Below, piece by piece: positions 43,215 to 52,905 of a stretch of 64,000 nucleotides of DNA. The stretch spans positions 42,172,311-42,236,310 of the forward strand of contig OX328106.1 in the NCBI GenBank assembly GCA_946811185.2. Direction: 5' to 3'. Below the pieces are notes generated by a model. That model was not told the DNA's origin. It ran no database searches and saw nothing but the letters and a program-made list of their open reading frames with translations. Position 1 is the stretch's first letter. Every line of letters starts with the position of its first letter. This DNA is from Hippopus hippopus. Lineage: Eukaryota; Mollusca; Bivalvia; Cardiida; Cardiidae. Position numbers and translations under genes: made by a program.

Positions 43215-43446
43215 TATTAACTCTTTACTAAACAATCCCTAGTTTTTACGAACCAGAGGAAGAAGCCTTCTAAAAACATTGTGGGAAAAGAAGAAAATGC
43301 TGGTAACCAGCATTTTCTCCTTTTCCCACAATGTTTTCTACTCTTCTAAAGTCAAGTTTCAATTTTTGAGTCACGTTTATTTTGTCGTCTGCAAATGCTT
43401 TCAATTTGGACAAGTCTAAAATTTTGTCGTTTGGTAAAGAGTTTTA
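43215..43446 (-). repeat. Family A MITE, full length
   Basis: ATTAACTCTTTACTAAACAA, perfect core ATGCTGGTAACCAGCATTTT, GTCGTCTGCAAATGCTTTCA, right end TCGTTTGGTAAAGAGTTTTA. Confidence 0.9.
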
Positions 43447-43449
43447 AGT

Positions 43450-43811
43450 ATGCTGTGCTCTGTGAAAAATGGGTTTAATGTATCTGCAGAAAGTATTGAC
43501 ACAAGTTAACCCTTATCCTGCTAGATAAAGTGAAATGAAACTTTTAAGCTGATATTAAAAACCAAGATTTTGCTATATCAAAGGCATGTTTTAGGGGAGA
43601 TATATATCCTTATCGGACAGTATAGATCCAAGATCAGACTGCACGTTCTGTGCAGTCTGATCTTGATCTACACTGTCCGCAAAAGGTCCTTGAGTCGCGC
43701 TTAGCAGCGTAAGATTTGAATATATAGCCTGGGTTGAAACTTATTTCTATCGATCAATTTTCAGTATATCAAAAGACCAGTCTTCCTCACGATTCAGTCG
43801 GTTGAAAGACA
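43450..43811 (+). repeat. Family B element interrupted by family D
   Basis: Left piece GTGCTCTGTGAAAAATGGGT ... GTATTGACACAAG; right piece from 43713 continues TAGCCTGGGTTGAAACTTAT and CACGATTCAGTCGGTTGAAA. The right terminus is missing. Confidence 0.8.
43506..43712 (+). repeat. Family D element nested in family B, full length
   Basis: GTTAACCCTTATCCTGCTAG to TCGCGCTTAGCAGCGTAAG; core GATCAGACTGCACGTTCTGT with perfect arms. The left junction is TTAA. Confidence 0.9.
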
Positions 43812-44136
43812 ACAACAATAGATAACGTTCAAATAAAAGCAAAAATTTTTTCATGGCTTGATCGGGGCCCAAAAAGCGGCTTAAGTCGTACAGTTTAATC
43901 ATGTAAACCATAACTTAAGGCTAATTAACCAAACACCAATCGCTTGTTTTCAAGTGGCGCGATTTGATAATCAGTTTCTTTTGGCAATGTCACGAAAAAA
44001 TGCGTTTTTGGTATTTTTCGGTTGGGGTCTAACACCGTTTTTAACTGTATTTCTGTTCTGTAATGATGGTCAGTAAACCTGTTCATTTTTTCCGAAATAT
44101 TAGCTCCTGACGTGGTAAGGACATACGCTCGTAGAT
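43812..44136. other. Intron 2, unassigned
   Basis: No repeat family recognised. Confidence 0.4.
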
Positions 44137-44325
44137 TCTATTTTACCAAACCATCCCATGTTTTCACTACTATTAGAAAGGAGGTGTTCGAAAAAAAAAA
44201 TTCCTACAATGTTTTTTATCCTTTCAGCACAAATCGAATAATTTCAACCGTGTTTAATTATCGTCTGTAAATGCTCTTGATACTGACGAGTCTAAAAAAA
44301 ATTTTTTTTTCCTGTTGGGAGTTCA
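44137..44325 (-). repeat. Family A MITE, core deleted
   Basis: ATTTTACCAAACCATCCCAT, then an A10 tract in place of the first arm, then TCCTACAATGTTTTTTATCC and ATCGTCTGTAAATGCTCTTG. Confidence 0.72.
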
Positions 44326-44469
44326 TTGTGTTTTTATTGACAATGTAGGTCAACAGCAGACTGCATTCTTATATGGAAAGCACCGTTGATTTGCAAGCAC
44401 TTTGTTCTACGACATGAAAAAGATCAACCGCTCTGTCAAAACATGATCTTTACGACACTGGGGTAGAAG

Positions 44470-44625
44470 TTTTCTGAATGTACAATGGGAAATAAGCACT
44501 TAGTGGTAGCCAGTATTTTCTTCTTTTCCATAATAATTTCCAACTTTCCCAAACAAATTTCCTTGTGAGATGCACTCAATTTGTTGTCTGGGATTTTTTT
44601 TTTTAATATTTACAAGTCTTAAATA
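44470..44625 (-). repeat. Family A MITE, badly decayed
   Basis: AGTTTTCTGAATGTACAATG, AGCCAGTATTTTCTTCTTTT and AATTTGTTGTCTGGGA are the only recognisable parts. Confidence 0.55.
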
Positions 44626-44644
44626 ATTCCATCTAGCTCAGAAT

Positions 44645-44874
44645 TAATTATTTACCAAACAATAAAATTTTGGACTCATCCATATCGAAAGTATTTGCAG
44701 ACGACAATTTAAATATGGCTCAAATGACAGAATTTGTCTTAGAAAGGGTAGAAAACATTTTGGGAAAAGGAGAAAATGCTGGTTACCAGCATTTTCTCCT
44801 TTTCCTCAAATATTTTCAAAAGCCTTCTACCTCAGGGTCGTTAGAACTCGGTGTTGTGTACTAAAGGGTTAAAC
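44645..44874 (+). repeat. Family A MITE, full length
   Basis: TAATTATTTACCAAACAATA, CAGACGACAATTTAAATATG, core ATGCTGGTTACCAGCATTTT, end GTGTACTAAAGGGTTAA. Confidence 0.9.
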
Positions 44875-44879
44875 AAAAC

Positions 44880-45130
44880 CCAGAATGAACATTATGAATT
44901 CGCCACCTGTCACCCCATTTTCCCCCACCGTGCCCGATAGCCCCAATGATTACATAGGTCCTTTGTCGAGCATATGGTTAATGTATTCTCGGGTTACTGT
45001 TTTGGATTAAAACTCCACCGGGACAAGGTTGCTGTTTAGCTTTAAACTCATCTAAACTTACACCATCTCATCCAATACACCGCCTATCCCAGACCACTTA
45101 TGTCCTGAAATGCGAAGAAAGAGTAGATCG
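44880..45130. promoter_or_regulatory. Candidate intronic regulatory element
   Basis: Repeat-free and less AT-rich, with CACCTGTCACC, CCCCAATGATTACATAGG (GATTA core) and TTTGGATTAAAACTCC (OTX-like GGATTA). It starts immediately after a family A copy. Function is inferred from composition and motifs only. Confidence 0.3.
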
Positions 45131-45329
45131 AACAATTTCTTCATTGGCCACTGTGTTTATTCATTTTTTGTACATTATATCTTTCCATGTCTAAATTTTT
45201 GGTCAATGTTTCCTTAAAAGAACTGTAAAATAACGTGCTCCAGAGTTTGTTTCTTAAAGCGCCGAATACAACAAACAGATATTTCGTTTAAAAAGTAGAT
45301 CAAAATAATTACAGTTTTAAGGTTGCTCG

Positions 45330-45435
45330 GGTTCAGAATGTCTCGGCAAAGCAGACAGTATAGATAAAAGATCAGACTGCACGTATTGTGCAGTATGATC
45401 TTTATGTACACTGGCCGCACAGGCAACTAAAGTTG
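45330..45435 (+). repeat. Family D-related core
   Basis: CAGACAGTATAGATAAAAGA, CTGCACGTATTGTGCAG, CACTGGCCGCACAGGCAACT; right arm like the copy at 30860. Confidence 0.68.
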
Positions 45436-45991
45436 AAAAGGTTAAAGTTGAGTAGTAGTAGTATATACTTAAGCTAAAAAAGTTTTTCCCTATGAATCTA
45501 TATAAATCGGAATGAGGCTGGCGAGCACGTTGTCCGAAATAGGCGATCTGAATTTCATGGTCTAAAGTTAAGTCGATACCCTATTTATAAGTTATTTTTC
45601 ATTCACCGCAAACGCGATCATGATGTTCAAAATTATCTAATTTTCAACAGAGTCATAACAACAGTAGCCCAGTAGTTTCCCCTAAAAATTAATGGCTACT
45701 TTGAAAAGCTCCTTGTGAAATGGATAATAAATATGATTTAAGATTAAATGGATTATTACATTTGAAGCCATTCACGGTAGATCTTTATAAAAAAAAAAAT
45801 GCTCACTACCAACAATTTCTCATGGGAACATACTGTTTTTACGGTGGTATTCCATAGACGAAAATGTTGCAAAACAAAAAAGGAAATAATTGCAACCAAT
45901 TTGCACGCTGAAAATCTGTACCAGACATATGCAAATCAAAGTGGATCTAATTCACTCCTTATTTAATCTGTACATTTAATTGGAATTTCAG
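45436..45991. other. End of intron 2, unassigned
   Basis: Unique AT-rich sequence up to the exon 3 acceptor. No strong polypyrimidine tract: the bases before TTTCAG read TTTAATTGGAA. Confidence 0.45.
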
Positions 45992-46198
45992 GTAAAAGTC
46001 TGGTTCCAAAATCGTCGAACAAAGTATAAGCGGACGAAGGCTGAACAAGACGGTGGACCTGGTGAACGTGGGGAACCAAGCTCGCCCTGTCATGAATCTA
46101 ACGAGGAAAGTGACATCAGTGATATTGACGACATTGATGACGTAGGCAATGAATACTGTAACACGCATGCTTACCCAACTCCAATACAAACTTGCTGA
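45992..46198 (+). CDS. emx: EMX homeobox protein, exon 3 (residues 291-358)
   Basis: Begins VKVWFQNRRTKYKR, the recognition helix: Trp48, Phe49, Gln50, Asn51 and Arg53 of the homeodomain are all present, so DNA binding should be intact with a Gln50-class preference for TAATTA/TAATTG-type sites. After residue 306 come KAEQDGGPGERGEPSS, then an acidic Ser/Asp/Ile stretch ESDISDIDDIDDVG at about residues 329-342. Vertebrate EMX proteins also end in a short acidic segment, but this one continues for 16 further residues, including two Cys, to a TGA stop. The exon start follows TTTCAG and keeps phase 0 with exon 2. A minus-strand frame over the same bases is a shadow. Confidence 0.94.
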   Translation, partial: VKVWFQNRRTKYKRTKAEQDGGPGERGEPSSPCHESNEESDISDIDDIDDVGNEYCNTHAYPTPIQTC

Positions 46199-46280
46199 TT
46201 AAATGTGATAATATTGTTATGATTATTTTTTTGTGTTCTCTCTCCTCAAAATGTGCAATTTCATTTTTCTTCCTGTCTTT

Positions 46281-46491
46281 TTTTAACTCTTTATCAAACA
46301 GATCTGTGTTTTCACGACCTGGGGAGGTAAATATTTTGAAAATAATGTGGGGAAAAGGAGAAAATGCTGGTAAAGTGTTTCTAAATTTTCAAAGACAAAT
46401 TCTGGCATTAAAGCTACATTGAATTTATCCCCCCCCCCTAAATTTTTTTTTTTGAAGGGTCTAAAGTTTTGTTGTCTGGTAAAGATTTAAA
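46281..46491 (-). repeat. Family A MITE, 83 bp after the EMX stop
   Basis: TTTAACTCTTTATCAAACAG to GTTGTCTGGTAAAGATTTAA. One core arm is deleted (AATGCTGGTAAAGTGTTTCT) and C10/T11 tracts interrupt the other. It probably lies in the EMX 3' UTR. Confidence 0.8.
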
Positions 46492-47771
46492 AGTTATTCT
46501 CTTCTTTCAACTTGTCTTTTATTCTTATCGTTGTCAAAGTTTGCCCAATGTTTTTTTTTTAATGAAAATTGAACACTATCTCCTTGCAAATATTGAATTC
46601 CAGACTGAATCATTGCATAGATGTGAATTTATATTTTGTGTGAAATATTTTTGAAATCAGTATTGTTGTTCATCAATTTTCATTCTGCTGTGGAACTAAC
46701 TTGAAAAAAAAACATATGAATATATCACGTGAATTGCAACTATTAAAGCAACGTTGACTGCTATGATTTTTTACGACAAATCCCTAGAGAGAAAAAATTG
46801 AATATTGGTTGCAGAAGTTTAAGTCGAAAATATTCTTGTATGTTCTCAGAGCACAGACGAGAAAAGTACATAATTTTTCTTACAATTTCCAGATATAACG
46901 TTGATGTCTAAAAACCAGTCATAAAAGATTACAGGAAAAAATATCAATATTCCTTTTCGAATTGTTAATTTTGAGCATTTTTTTTATACAAGAGGTTTTT
47001 TTTTTTTTCAAAGTCAGTCGTCTACTTTATAGAATAAATATTCGTGAAGCGAAAGATATTTTCTTTTAATCCCAAAACTGGCCGGAATATTCTCTTTTTC
47101 ATTTAGGCTTGTTCCCATCCTTCAAAGTTTGATAGGTTTGAATTAAAAAAAAAAGATGACTTCTGTTTTTAATCAAACTGGAAATTCCTTTCTAAACTAG
47201 CATTATCTATTTTGCTAGCCACTAAAGTCCAAAGTATGAACACTATATCTCATTTTTCCCTCATTTTATTTTCATGATGTATATGAGTTGTTAACGTTAC
47301 TTTTACGTGTAATAATTTTGTTCTGATAAATTGTTAAATACGGGTTATTATATGAATAAGATTTGCGAATGATTCCTTTACAAATGACTTTCATTGCACT
47401 TCAATGGTAATATAGAATCAGTTTTTCAGCCTTCATTGAATCCTTGAACACCTTTTTTTTTTTAATGTTTCTTTTTCGAAAGTTGAAACAGAATTTCGTC
47501 AAAAAGAAAAATTCCAAAACATACACACAACAAAACTTTAGAGTAAAGTAGATAACGATGTAGATCTATGCAGACTGACCTTGATCTACGATGTTCGTAA
47601 ATCTCTACGGTCGTCCGTTCCGTTGAAAGTGTAAATACATTTATTTTTCCTTTGGTTTCCTTTTAGTGGAATTACTTAAAAGAAGAGATATGATTATGAA
47701 CAAAACAAAATTATCAGGGAATTAATCCGAATTTTGTTTTCATCTCAATTTTATACTTGTAACATCTATAA
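46492..47771. other. Probable EMX 3' UTR or flank
   Basis: Repeat-poor AT-rich sequence. A single AATAAA is at 47033-47038. A D fragment (TGCAGACTGACCTTGATCTA) is at 47568-47587. Confidence 0.4.
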
Positions 47772-48031
47772 ATGAGCAATACTCTGTGAAAAGGGAGATT
47801 AAGGTATCTGCAAAATGTATCGACCCAAGTCAGCCTGCGCAGTCCGCGCAGGCTGACCTGGGCCGAAACTTTTTGCCATTCGTAAATTTTCTGCATGTCA
47901 ATGAACAAGTGTACCTCATGATTCAGTCGATTGTCGGACAAAATAGATTTTATGGATCCATAATGATGTGATGACTTGCTCGGTGTAATGGGTCACAGAG
48001 ATGCATTAAGCCCCCTTTTGCCAGAGCGTGT
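47772..48031 (+). repeat. Family B element, full length
   Basis: TGAGCAATACTCTGTGAAAA to TGCCAGAGCGTGTCT; core CAGCCTGCGCAGTCCGCGCA with arms of about 17 bases. Confidence 0.88.
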
Positions 48032-48373
48032 CTAAAAAAATAATTGAAGCAACTGACCTTGAAGACAACAACAACAACATCAGCAACACCAAATCCTATA
48101 TACTGCACCCAAAGGACAAAACAAACACGTATTTAAAAAAAACTGTTTTTAGGAACAATATGGGAAAATGTTTTGTGAAAGAGGACATTGTTTTGTTTTT
48201 CATACAAGCAACCGCTTTCCGACAGTAATTTCCAAACCCGTTTACTGCAGAAGCATGAAAAGTCTTTATTGACGTCTCCATTATTACTGATGAATTGCTT
48301 TGCTAGAATATTGTCTCTTTAATTATGTACAATGTCTTACAATGTTGAAAGTGCTATTGATAATTTACGATTA

Positions 48374-48440
48374 AATAAAATAAATATGTAATAAACATTT
48401 TAATATAGTGTTTTCAATTTGTTTGTCTCTTGTTTTGATT
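48374..48440 (+). terminator. Candidate polyadenylation site
   Basis: Three AATAAA hexamers within 22 bases (48374-48395) are followed at 48419-48440 by a GT/T-rich TTGTTTGTCTCTTGTTTTG. This layout fits a cleavage and polyadenylation signal and would give EMX a 3' UTR of about 2.2 kb. AATAAA is common by chance in AT-rich DNA, and the isolated signal at 47033 is an alternative. Confidence 0.3.
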
Positions 48441-48529
48441 TTCAGATCTCATGACGTGGTCTTTTTTTTTATTTTTCAAATCTGATGTTGTTCCTCAGCA
48501 GAAATCACAATGTCATTTGATTTTCTTAG

Positions 48530-48758
48530 TTTACTCTTTTACCTAACGGCAAAATTTCAGACTGGTCCAAATTGAAAGCATTTGCAGATGACAAAATAAA
48601 TGTGACTCCAAAATAAAAACTTGTTTTGGGTTAGGAAGAAACATTTTGGGAAAAGGAGAAAATGCTGGTAACCAGCATTTTCTCCTTTTTCCACAAAGTT
48701 TTGAAAAGCTTTCTTTCTCGGTGTCGTTAGAATTCGGACTGCATGGTGAAGGGTAAAC
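48530..48758 (+). repeat. Family A MITE, full length
   Basis: TTTACTCTTTTACCTAACGG, core ATGCTGGTAACCAGCATTTT, end GACTGCATGGTGAAGGGTAA. Confidence 0.87.
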
Positions 48759-48992
48759 CCTTTACCAAACTGTCACGTATTTCATAAAGAACCTAAGCGA
48801 GAAGGCTTTTGAAACCACTACTCAAACTTAAAGAGAAAATGCTGGGAATTTGGGCATTTCCCCCTATATTCTTACAACGTGTTTACACATCAAAGACGAA
48901 TCCCGTCATTTTGTACCAAATTTACTTTTTTCGTCTGCAAATGCTTTCATTTGGATGATTCTGCAACTTTGTCGTCTATCGTAGAGCTTTTT
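48757..48992 (-). repeat. Family A MITE directly abutting the previous copy
   Basis: AACCCTTTACCAAACTGTCA starts at the end of the preceding copy, in the opposite orientation. Core decayed (AATGCTGGGAATTTGGGCAT); GTCTGCAAATGCTTTCATTT and GTCGTCTATCGTAGAGCTTT at right. Confidence 0.82.
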
Positions 48993-49297
48993 TTTACCGA
49001 CTATTTTTTTTTTGACGTCTTAAAAACCTGATGAAGATTCTGGTTTTATAAAACTTGATATAACATTCAAAAACAGTTTAAAAAAAAAAGCCAGACAAAA
49101 AAAGAAGTTATTTGCAGAATTGATCTGTGCTCACCTATAATTCTGAGTTCGATTCTAAATTACAAAACTTATCAAGTCATTGGTTGAAACGTCGGAAAAT
49201 TCCCCTTGAAATTGTGGTTCTTGACATTCATTAACAGATTACCGTACAATTCCGACTTTTACTTTTCCAACAATGTTTTGTACCCTTTAAATATAAA

Positions 49298-49560
49298 TGA
49301 ACGATGCTCTGTGAAAAAAAAGGGCTTGATGCAACTGCAAATGGTACCGACCCATGTCAGCCTGCGCAGTCCACACAGGCAGACCTGGATCAAAACTTTT
49401 TGCTATTGCTAACGTTACAATTTTATGCATGTCCAATGACCAGTCTACCGTATGATTCAGTCAATTGTTGGGTTATATGGATCCATGATTATATGAAGAA
49501 TTGCTTGGTAAAGTGTATCATTGAGATGCATTAAACAAACCTTTTGCCAGAGCATGGCTA
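49298..49560 (+). repeat. Family B element, full length
   Basis: GAACGATGCTCTGTGAAAAA to GCCAGAGCATGGCT; core CAGCCTGCGCAGTCCACACA. Confidence 0.86.
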
Positions 49561-49629
49561 GGTTTAATTTTTTTTAGTCACATTTGTCACCTGAAAAAGC
49601 TTTCATTTTGGACAATTTTAATTGCGATT

Positions 49630-49769
49630 TCAAAGTTGATTTCACCGAGAAGGAAATACCGTATCGGACAGTGTAGATCAAAGATCAGACTGCACGTTCT
49701 GTGCAGTCTGATCTTGATCTACATTGTCCGCAAAAGCGCACCGAGTTGAGCTCAGTAGCCCAAGAGTAA
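49630..49769 (+). repeat. Family D element, left arm decayed
   Basis: CCGTATCGGACAGTGTAGAT, perfect core CAGACTGCACGTTCTGTGCA, right arm AAAGCGCACCGAGTTGAGCT and CAGTAGCCCAAGAG. Confidence 0.82.
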
Positions 49770-49931
49770 ACTTGTGTGGGAGGGACCAAAAATGTTTATA
49801 CAGTAACAAAATCTGGTTATTTTCTGGTGTCAGTTACCGATTTTGTGATCCAAAAAGTAAATTTGAGTTAATTCTAATGAGATTTACCCCGTCTGTCAAA
49901 CAAACAATAAATTGGATTCCGAAAAAGTATA

Positions 49932-50492
49932 GGAGTCATGCTCCGTGAAAAGCTGGTTTAAGGTCTACGGCCCCTAACTCATCGGTAAACATCGACGTTT
50001 TCGTAAAGGCTATCCGACCAATCTCCACAGCTTCCGTCTTTTAATATGAGAATTAGGGGCCGTAGACTCACTAACTCATCGGTAAATATCGTGTAACATC
50101 GACGTTTTCGCAAAGGCCATTCGACCTATCTCGGCAGCTTCCGTCTTTTAATATGATGGTAGACTCACTAACTCATCGGTAAATATCGTGTAACATCGAC
50201 GTTTTCATAAAGGCTATTCGGCCAATCTCGGCAGCGTTTGTCTTTCAATATGAGAGTTAGGGGCCGTAGACCTCAATGCATTCACTAAAAAGTATCGTCC
50301 CATATCTGCCTTTGTTGTCTATGCAGGCACATATTTCGAAACTTTTTGCTATCGGGAAATATTCTGTATGCCAAAGACCATTCTAACTCATGATTAAGCC
50401 TGTTTTAGGACAAAATGGATAAATACTATGCAGAGACTTGCTTAGTGTAATGCTTCTTTAGATTCATTAAATCCTATTTTCTCAGAGCACTG
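49932..50492 (+). repeat. Family B element interrupted by family F
   Basis: Left piece GGAGTCATGCTCCGTGAAAA-GCTGGTTTAA; right piece from 50270 resumes TCAATGCATTCACTAAAAAG, core remnant TGTCTATGCAGG, ending TCTCAGAGCACTGCTTA. Confidence 0.82.
49963..50269 (-). repeat. Family F tandem-unit element, three units, nested
   Basis: Three units of about 100 bp run AACTCATCGGTAAA ... CATCGACGTTTTC ... AGCTTCCGTCTTTTAATATG. The ends are GGTCTACGGCCCCTAACTC and its complement. Copy 33828 has two units in the opposite orientation. Confidence 0.88.
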
Positions 50493-50859
50493 CTTATCTA
50501 TAAAAGCTTTGCTACTCATCCGAGAATATCTATCAATATTGTTGTTCATCTTCTTTTTATTTTGTGCAAAAAAGAAGTTCTGGTAAAAATATCATCATTG
50601 TCAAAAATGATATCATTACTAGAGGTGATAATAACTGTATCGTCACTGAAAATTAAACAAAAAATGATAAATCGCTGTAAATGATCGGGAGGTATACAAT
50701 AATGCGACATTCTTTTCACTGTTCACAAGTATTTTTTTTTTTTTCAAACGTTGGACTGGTTTCAATTTGTAAATTCATCACTGTATTCAATTTTAATTGG
50801 TCAGTATAAAATTTTAAATGGTCAGTATAAATAGACAAAAGTGAAAGTATAAAGGATAA
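50493..50859. other. 3' flank, unassigned
   Basis: Repeated short ATGATATCATT/GTATCGTCACTG-type motifs near 50590-50660 and a T13 tract; no family assigned. Confidence 0.4.
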
Positions 50860-51250
50860 TAAAAAGGGACCGATCCGCCCATCGCGTAACTTAATATCTG
50901 TTAATGCAGAACAAACGATTTCTTGGGTACCTTATAAAAGATAGATTATTGCTAATTGAAGTTTTTATTCCTCTAATCAAGAATACCAAATCATCGGTAA
51001 TAGAAAAGTGCCTGTCCGCCGGCCATCCAGTAATTGCCCAGTAATTGTGTTTTTATTAACCTTACGTTCAAGGACCATTTCTTTAAGCTACGGTCCCAAG
51101 AATACGTGACATTTTAACTATAGCGAGGCTGTGCTATACTTGAAGATTTCCGCCTCCAGATATTTTGGGTTAATTTATAATTCTAACTCTCACACTGGCG
51201 TTGTTAATTAGCGTCCAGTGTGGTCAAAGACTTTGGCATTTCTATAAACA
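50860..51250. promoter_or_regulatory. Candidate conserved non-coding element
   Basis: Repeat-free, with balanced composition: GACCGATCCGCCCATCGCG, several ATTA/TAAT cores (ATTGCTAATTGAAG, CCAGTAATTGCCCAGTAATT direct repeat at 51028-51047, GTTAATTAGC) and CCTCTAATCAAG. Texture is like an enhancer of a developmental gene; conservation is untested. Confidence 0.35.
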
Positions 51251-51286
51251 TCGGTTGTTTTTATCATGAAGAAGGAAATCTTGACC

Positions 51287-51518
51287 TTTAACCCTATACC
51301 ACACAATCCCGAGTTTTAACGACTCTGAGAAAAAAAGTTTTTGAAAATATTGTTGGAAAAGGAAAAAATGCTGGTAACCAGCATTTTCTCCTTTTTCAGC
51401 AATAATTTCTACTCTTTAAAAAATAATTATCGATTCATTTGAGCCAGATTGAATTTGTGGTCTGCAAATGCGTTCAAATTGGACAGGTCTAAATTTTGTC
51501 GAGTAGTGAAGAGTATAC
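51287..51518 (-). repeat. Family A MITE, full length
   Basis: CTTTAACCCTATACCACACA, core ATGCTGGTAACCAGCATTTT, right end TTTTGTCGAGTAGTGAAGAG. Confidence 0.88.
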
Positions 51519-51692
51519 CATTCGCCCATCCCCGCAATCTCAGACAAATTTGTTGCGGACGACTTAGAAAGCATTGTTGTGAAATGGGGATAATGATCAG
51601 GAATTATTATGTACATGCAATAACTTTGAAAAAGCATTCTGGCCATAGGAGAAATAGTTCGAGACGAGCCGTTCTCCTTTTTTCCACAATGT

Positions 51693-51868
51693 TTTAACCC
51701 TTATTCTTCTAAATAAGTGAAATGAAACTTTCTAGCCAATGGTAAAAACCCAAATTTTGCTATTTCAAAGATATTTTTGGCGAAAAGATATCTCCTAATC
51801 GGATAGTGTAGATCCAAGACCAGTTTCCGCAAAAGTCCTTGAGTCGCGTATAGCAGCCTATGGGTTTA
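51693..51868 (+). repeat. Family D element lacking the core palindrome
   Basis: TTTTAACCCTTATTCTTCTA to AGCAGCCTATGGGTTTAA, but GATCCAAGACCAGTTTCCGC shows that the hairpin itself was deleted. A short family A-like piece (CCTTTTTTCCACAATGTTTT) precedes it. Confidence 0.85.
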
Positions 51869-52459
51869 AAATCGTCCTCTCTGAGAAAATGACTGAAATA
51901 GCATCCCATGCCCTGAGCGTTGTCTCTACGACCATAGTCGTATCAACATCAACAACCAAGTACCCAAACCCTTCAAAGTCAGTTTCTTAATCATGAATAA
52001 TTATTCTAGTACATACGCCAACTTTGATAACCACAAAAATGCCGGTCTGAACTTTATGTCTCTTTAGCGGCCAGAATAGATAAAAATCAAAACTTTCAGT
52101 TTGTTAAATACAACTTTATGTGCCTGTGCAGACAGCGTAAATCAAGATCAAGGCCAAAAATGAAGACTGGAATCATTGCACTTTCAAGGCTGCTATTTGG
52201 CACTCAAAATACGCTCGTATTGCAATGTAGCATTCAATGAAGATCAAGATAAGACTGAGAGTCTGATGCTGGACCTACTCTAATGCTTGTGTTCGGCTCT
52301 GCTTCCAACAGAATTTCAACAATGTCACGGTATCCGGGACACCTATCCTTGTGTCTAATTTCCTTCACTGATGCCAAGAACAATTCTCTTTCAAATCAAC
52401 TGGCTGCTTTGCTTTGCTTTAGTCGAAACAACTAGGGATGAATTCTGTAGATTAACGTT
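51869..52459. other. 3' flank, D fragments
   Basis: AGCGTAAATCAAGATCAAGG near 52134 and GAAGATCAAGATAAGACTGA near 52238 look like D core halves. No gene recognised. Confidence 0.4.
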
Positions 52460-52542
52460 TATCCCACGAAAGGATCGAACTTTCAACCTCTGGTGTGTAA
52501 CCTCCGTACGCTATGCGTTACCACCCATTAGCTACAGGCGGT
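52460..52542 (-). repeat. tRNA-like sequence, probable SINE head
   Basis: On the minus strand: TAGCTAATGGGTGGTAACGC (A box region) and AAGTTCGATCCTTTCGT (B box region), about 83 bp. The acceptor stem does not pair, so it is read as a SINE head rather than a tRNA gene. Confidence 0.55.
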
Positions 52543-52667
52543 GATCCGGTAGTACAAAGTGGTACCTTGTGACTTAGTGTGTAGGTGTAGGATATGAAAC
52601 GTGAAGATCTCGGAATTTCTCACTCGAGGCACCGGGTTTTCCATAGGAATCTCTTTGTTTTGATTTG

Positions 52668-52905
52668 TATTGGAGTTTAACGCCGTTTTAACAGCTTAGG
52701 TCATATTACGGCGATAAGTGCACCTACGCATGTGTCTCCTGGCTTTTTCACGCTAGTATAGACACAACTTTCTTTCCAAGCCGCTGACTACTTTTCTTAT
52801 ATGCCCCAGAGCTTAGATACAAAAAATTGCCGGAAGGAAAGTTCGCCTCAACTGGGTATCGAACCCGCAACCACAAGGTCACGAGTCAGATAAGGTAACC
52901 CCTGA
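52668..52905 (-). repeat. tRNA-derived SINE (G), nearly full length
   Basis: Tail GGAGTTTAACGCCGTTTTAA, body GCACCTACGCATGTGTCTCC and TCTTTCCAAGCCGCTGACTA, B box complement GGGTATCGAACCCGCAACCA. The A-box end is decayed. Confidence 0.75.

Larger units (their letters stand above)
23039..46198 (+). other. emx: EMX/empty-spiracles homeobox gene, three-exon model
   Basis: Coding exons 23039-23735, 34427-34599 and 45992-46198 join into 1077 coding bases, or 358 residues plus stop. Donors are GTAAGT (23736) and GTGAGT (34600); acceptors are TTTCAG (to 34426) and TTTCAG (to 45991). Intron 1 (10,691 bp) is phase 1 and splits a Leu codon. Intron 2 (11,392 bp) is phase 0 and falls between homeodomain residues 44 and 45, a position used in EMX and several other homeobox genes. 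The introns hold repeats and no other recognisable exon. An extra small exon or alternative 5' exon cannot be excluded. Confidence 0.88.

Noticed and set aside
47033..47038. AATAAA as the EMX polyadenylation signal
   Set aside because: It is isolated in AT-rich DNA without a clear GT-rich downstream element; the cluster at 48374 is slightly better, but neither is certain.
52460..52542. tRNA gene on the minus strand
   Set aside because: Box-like motifs only; stems do not pair convincingly, so it is treated as a SINE head.
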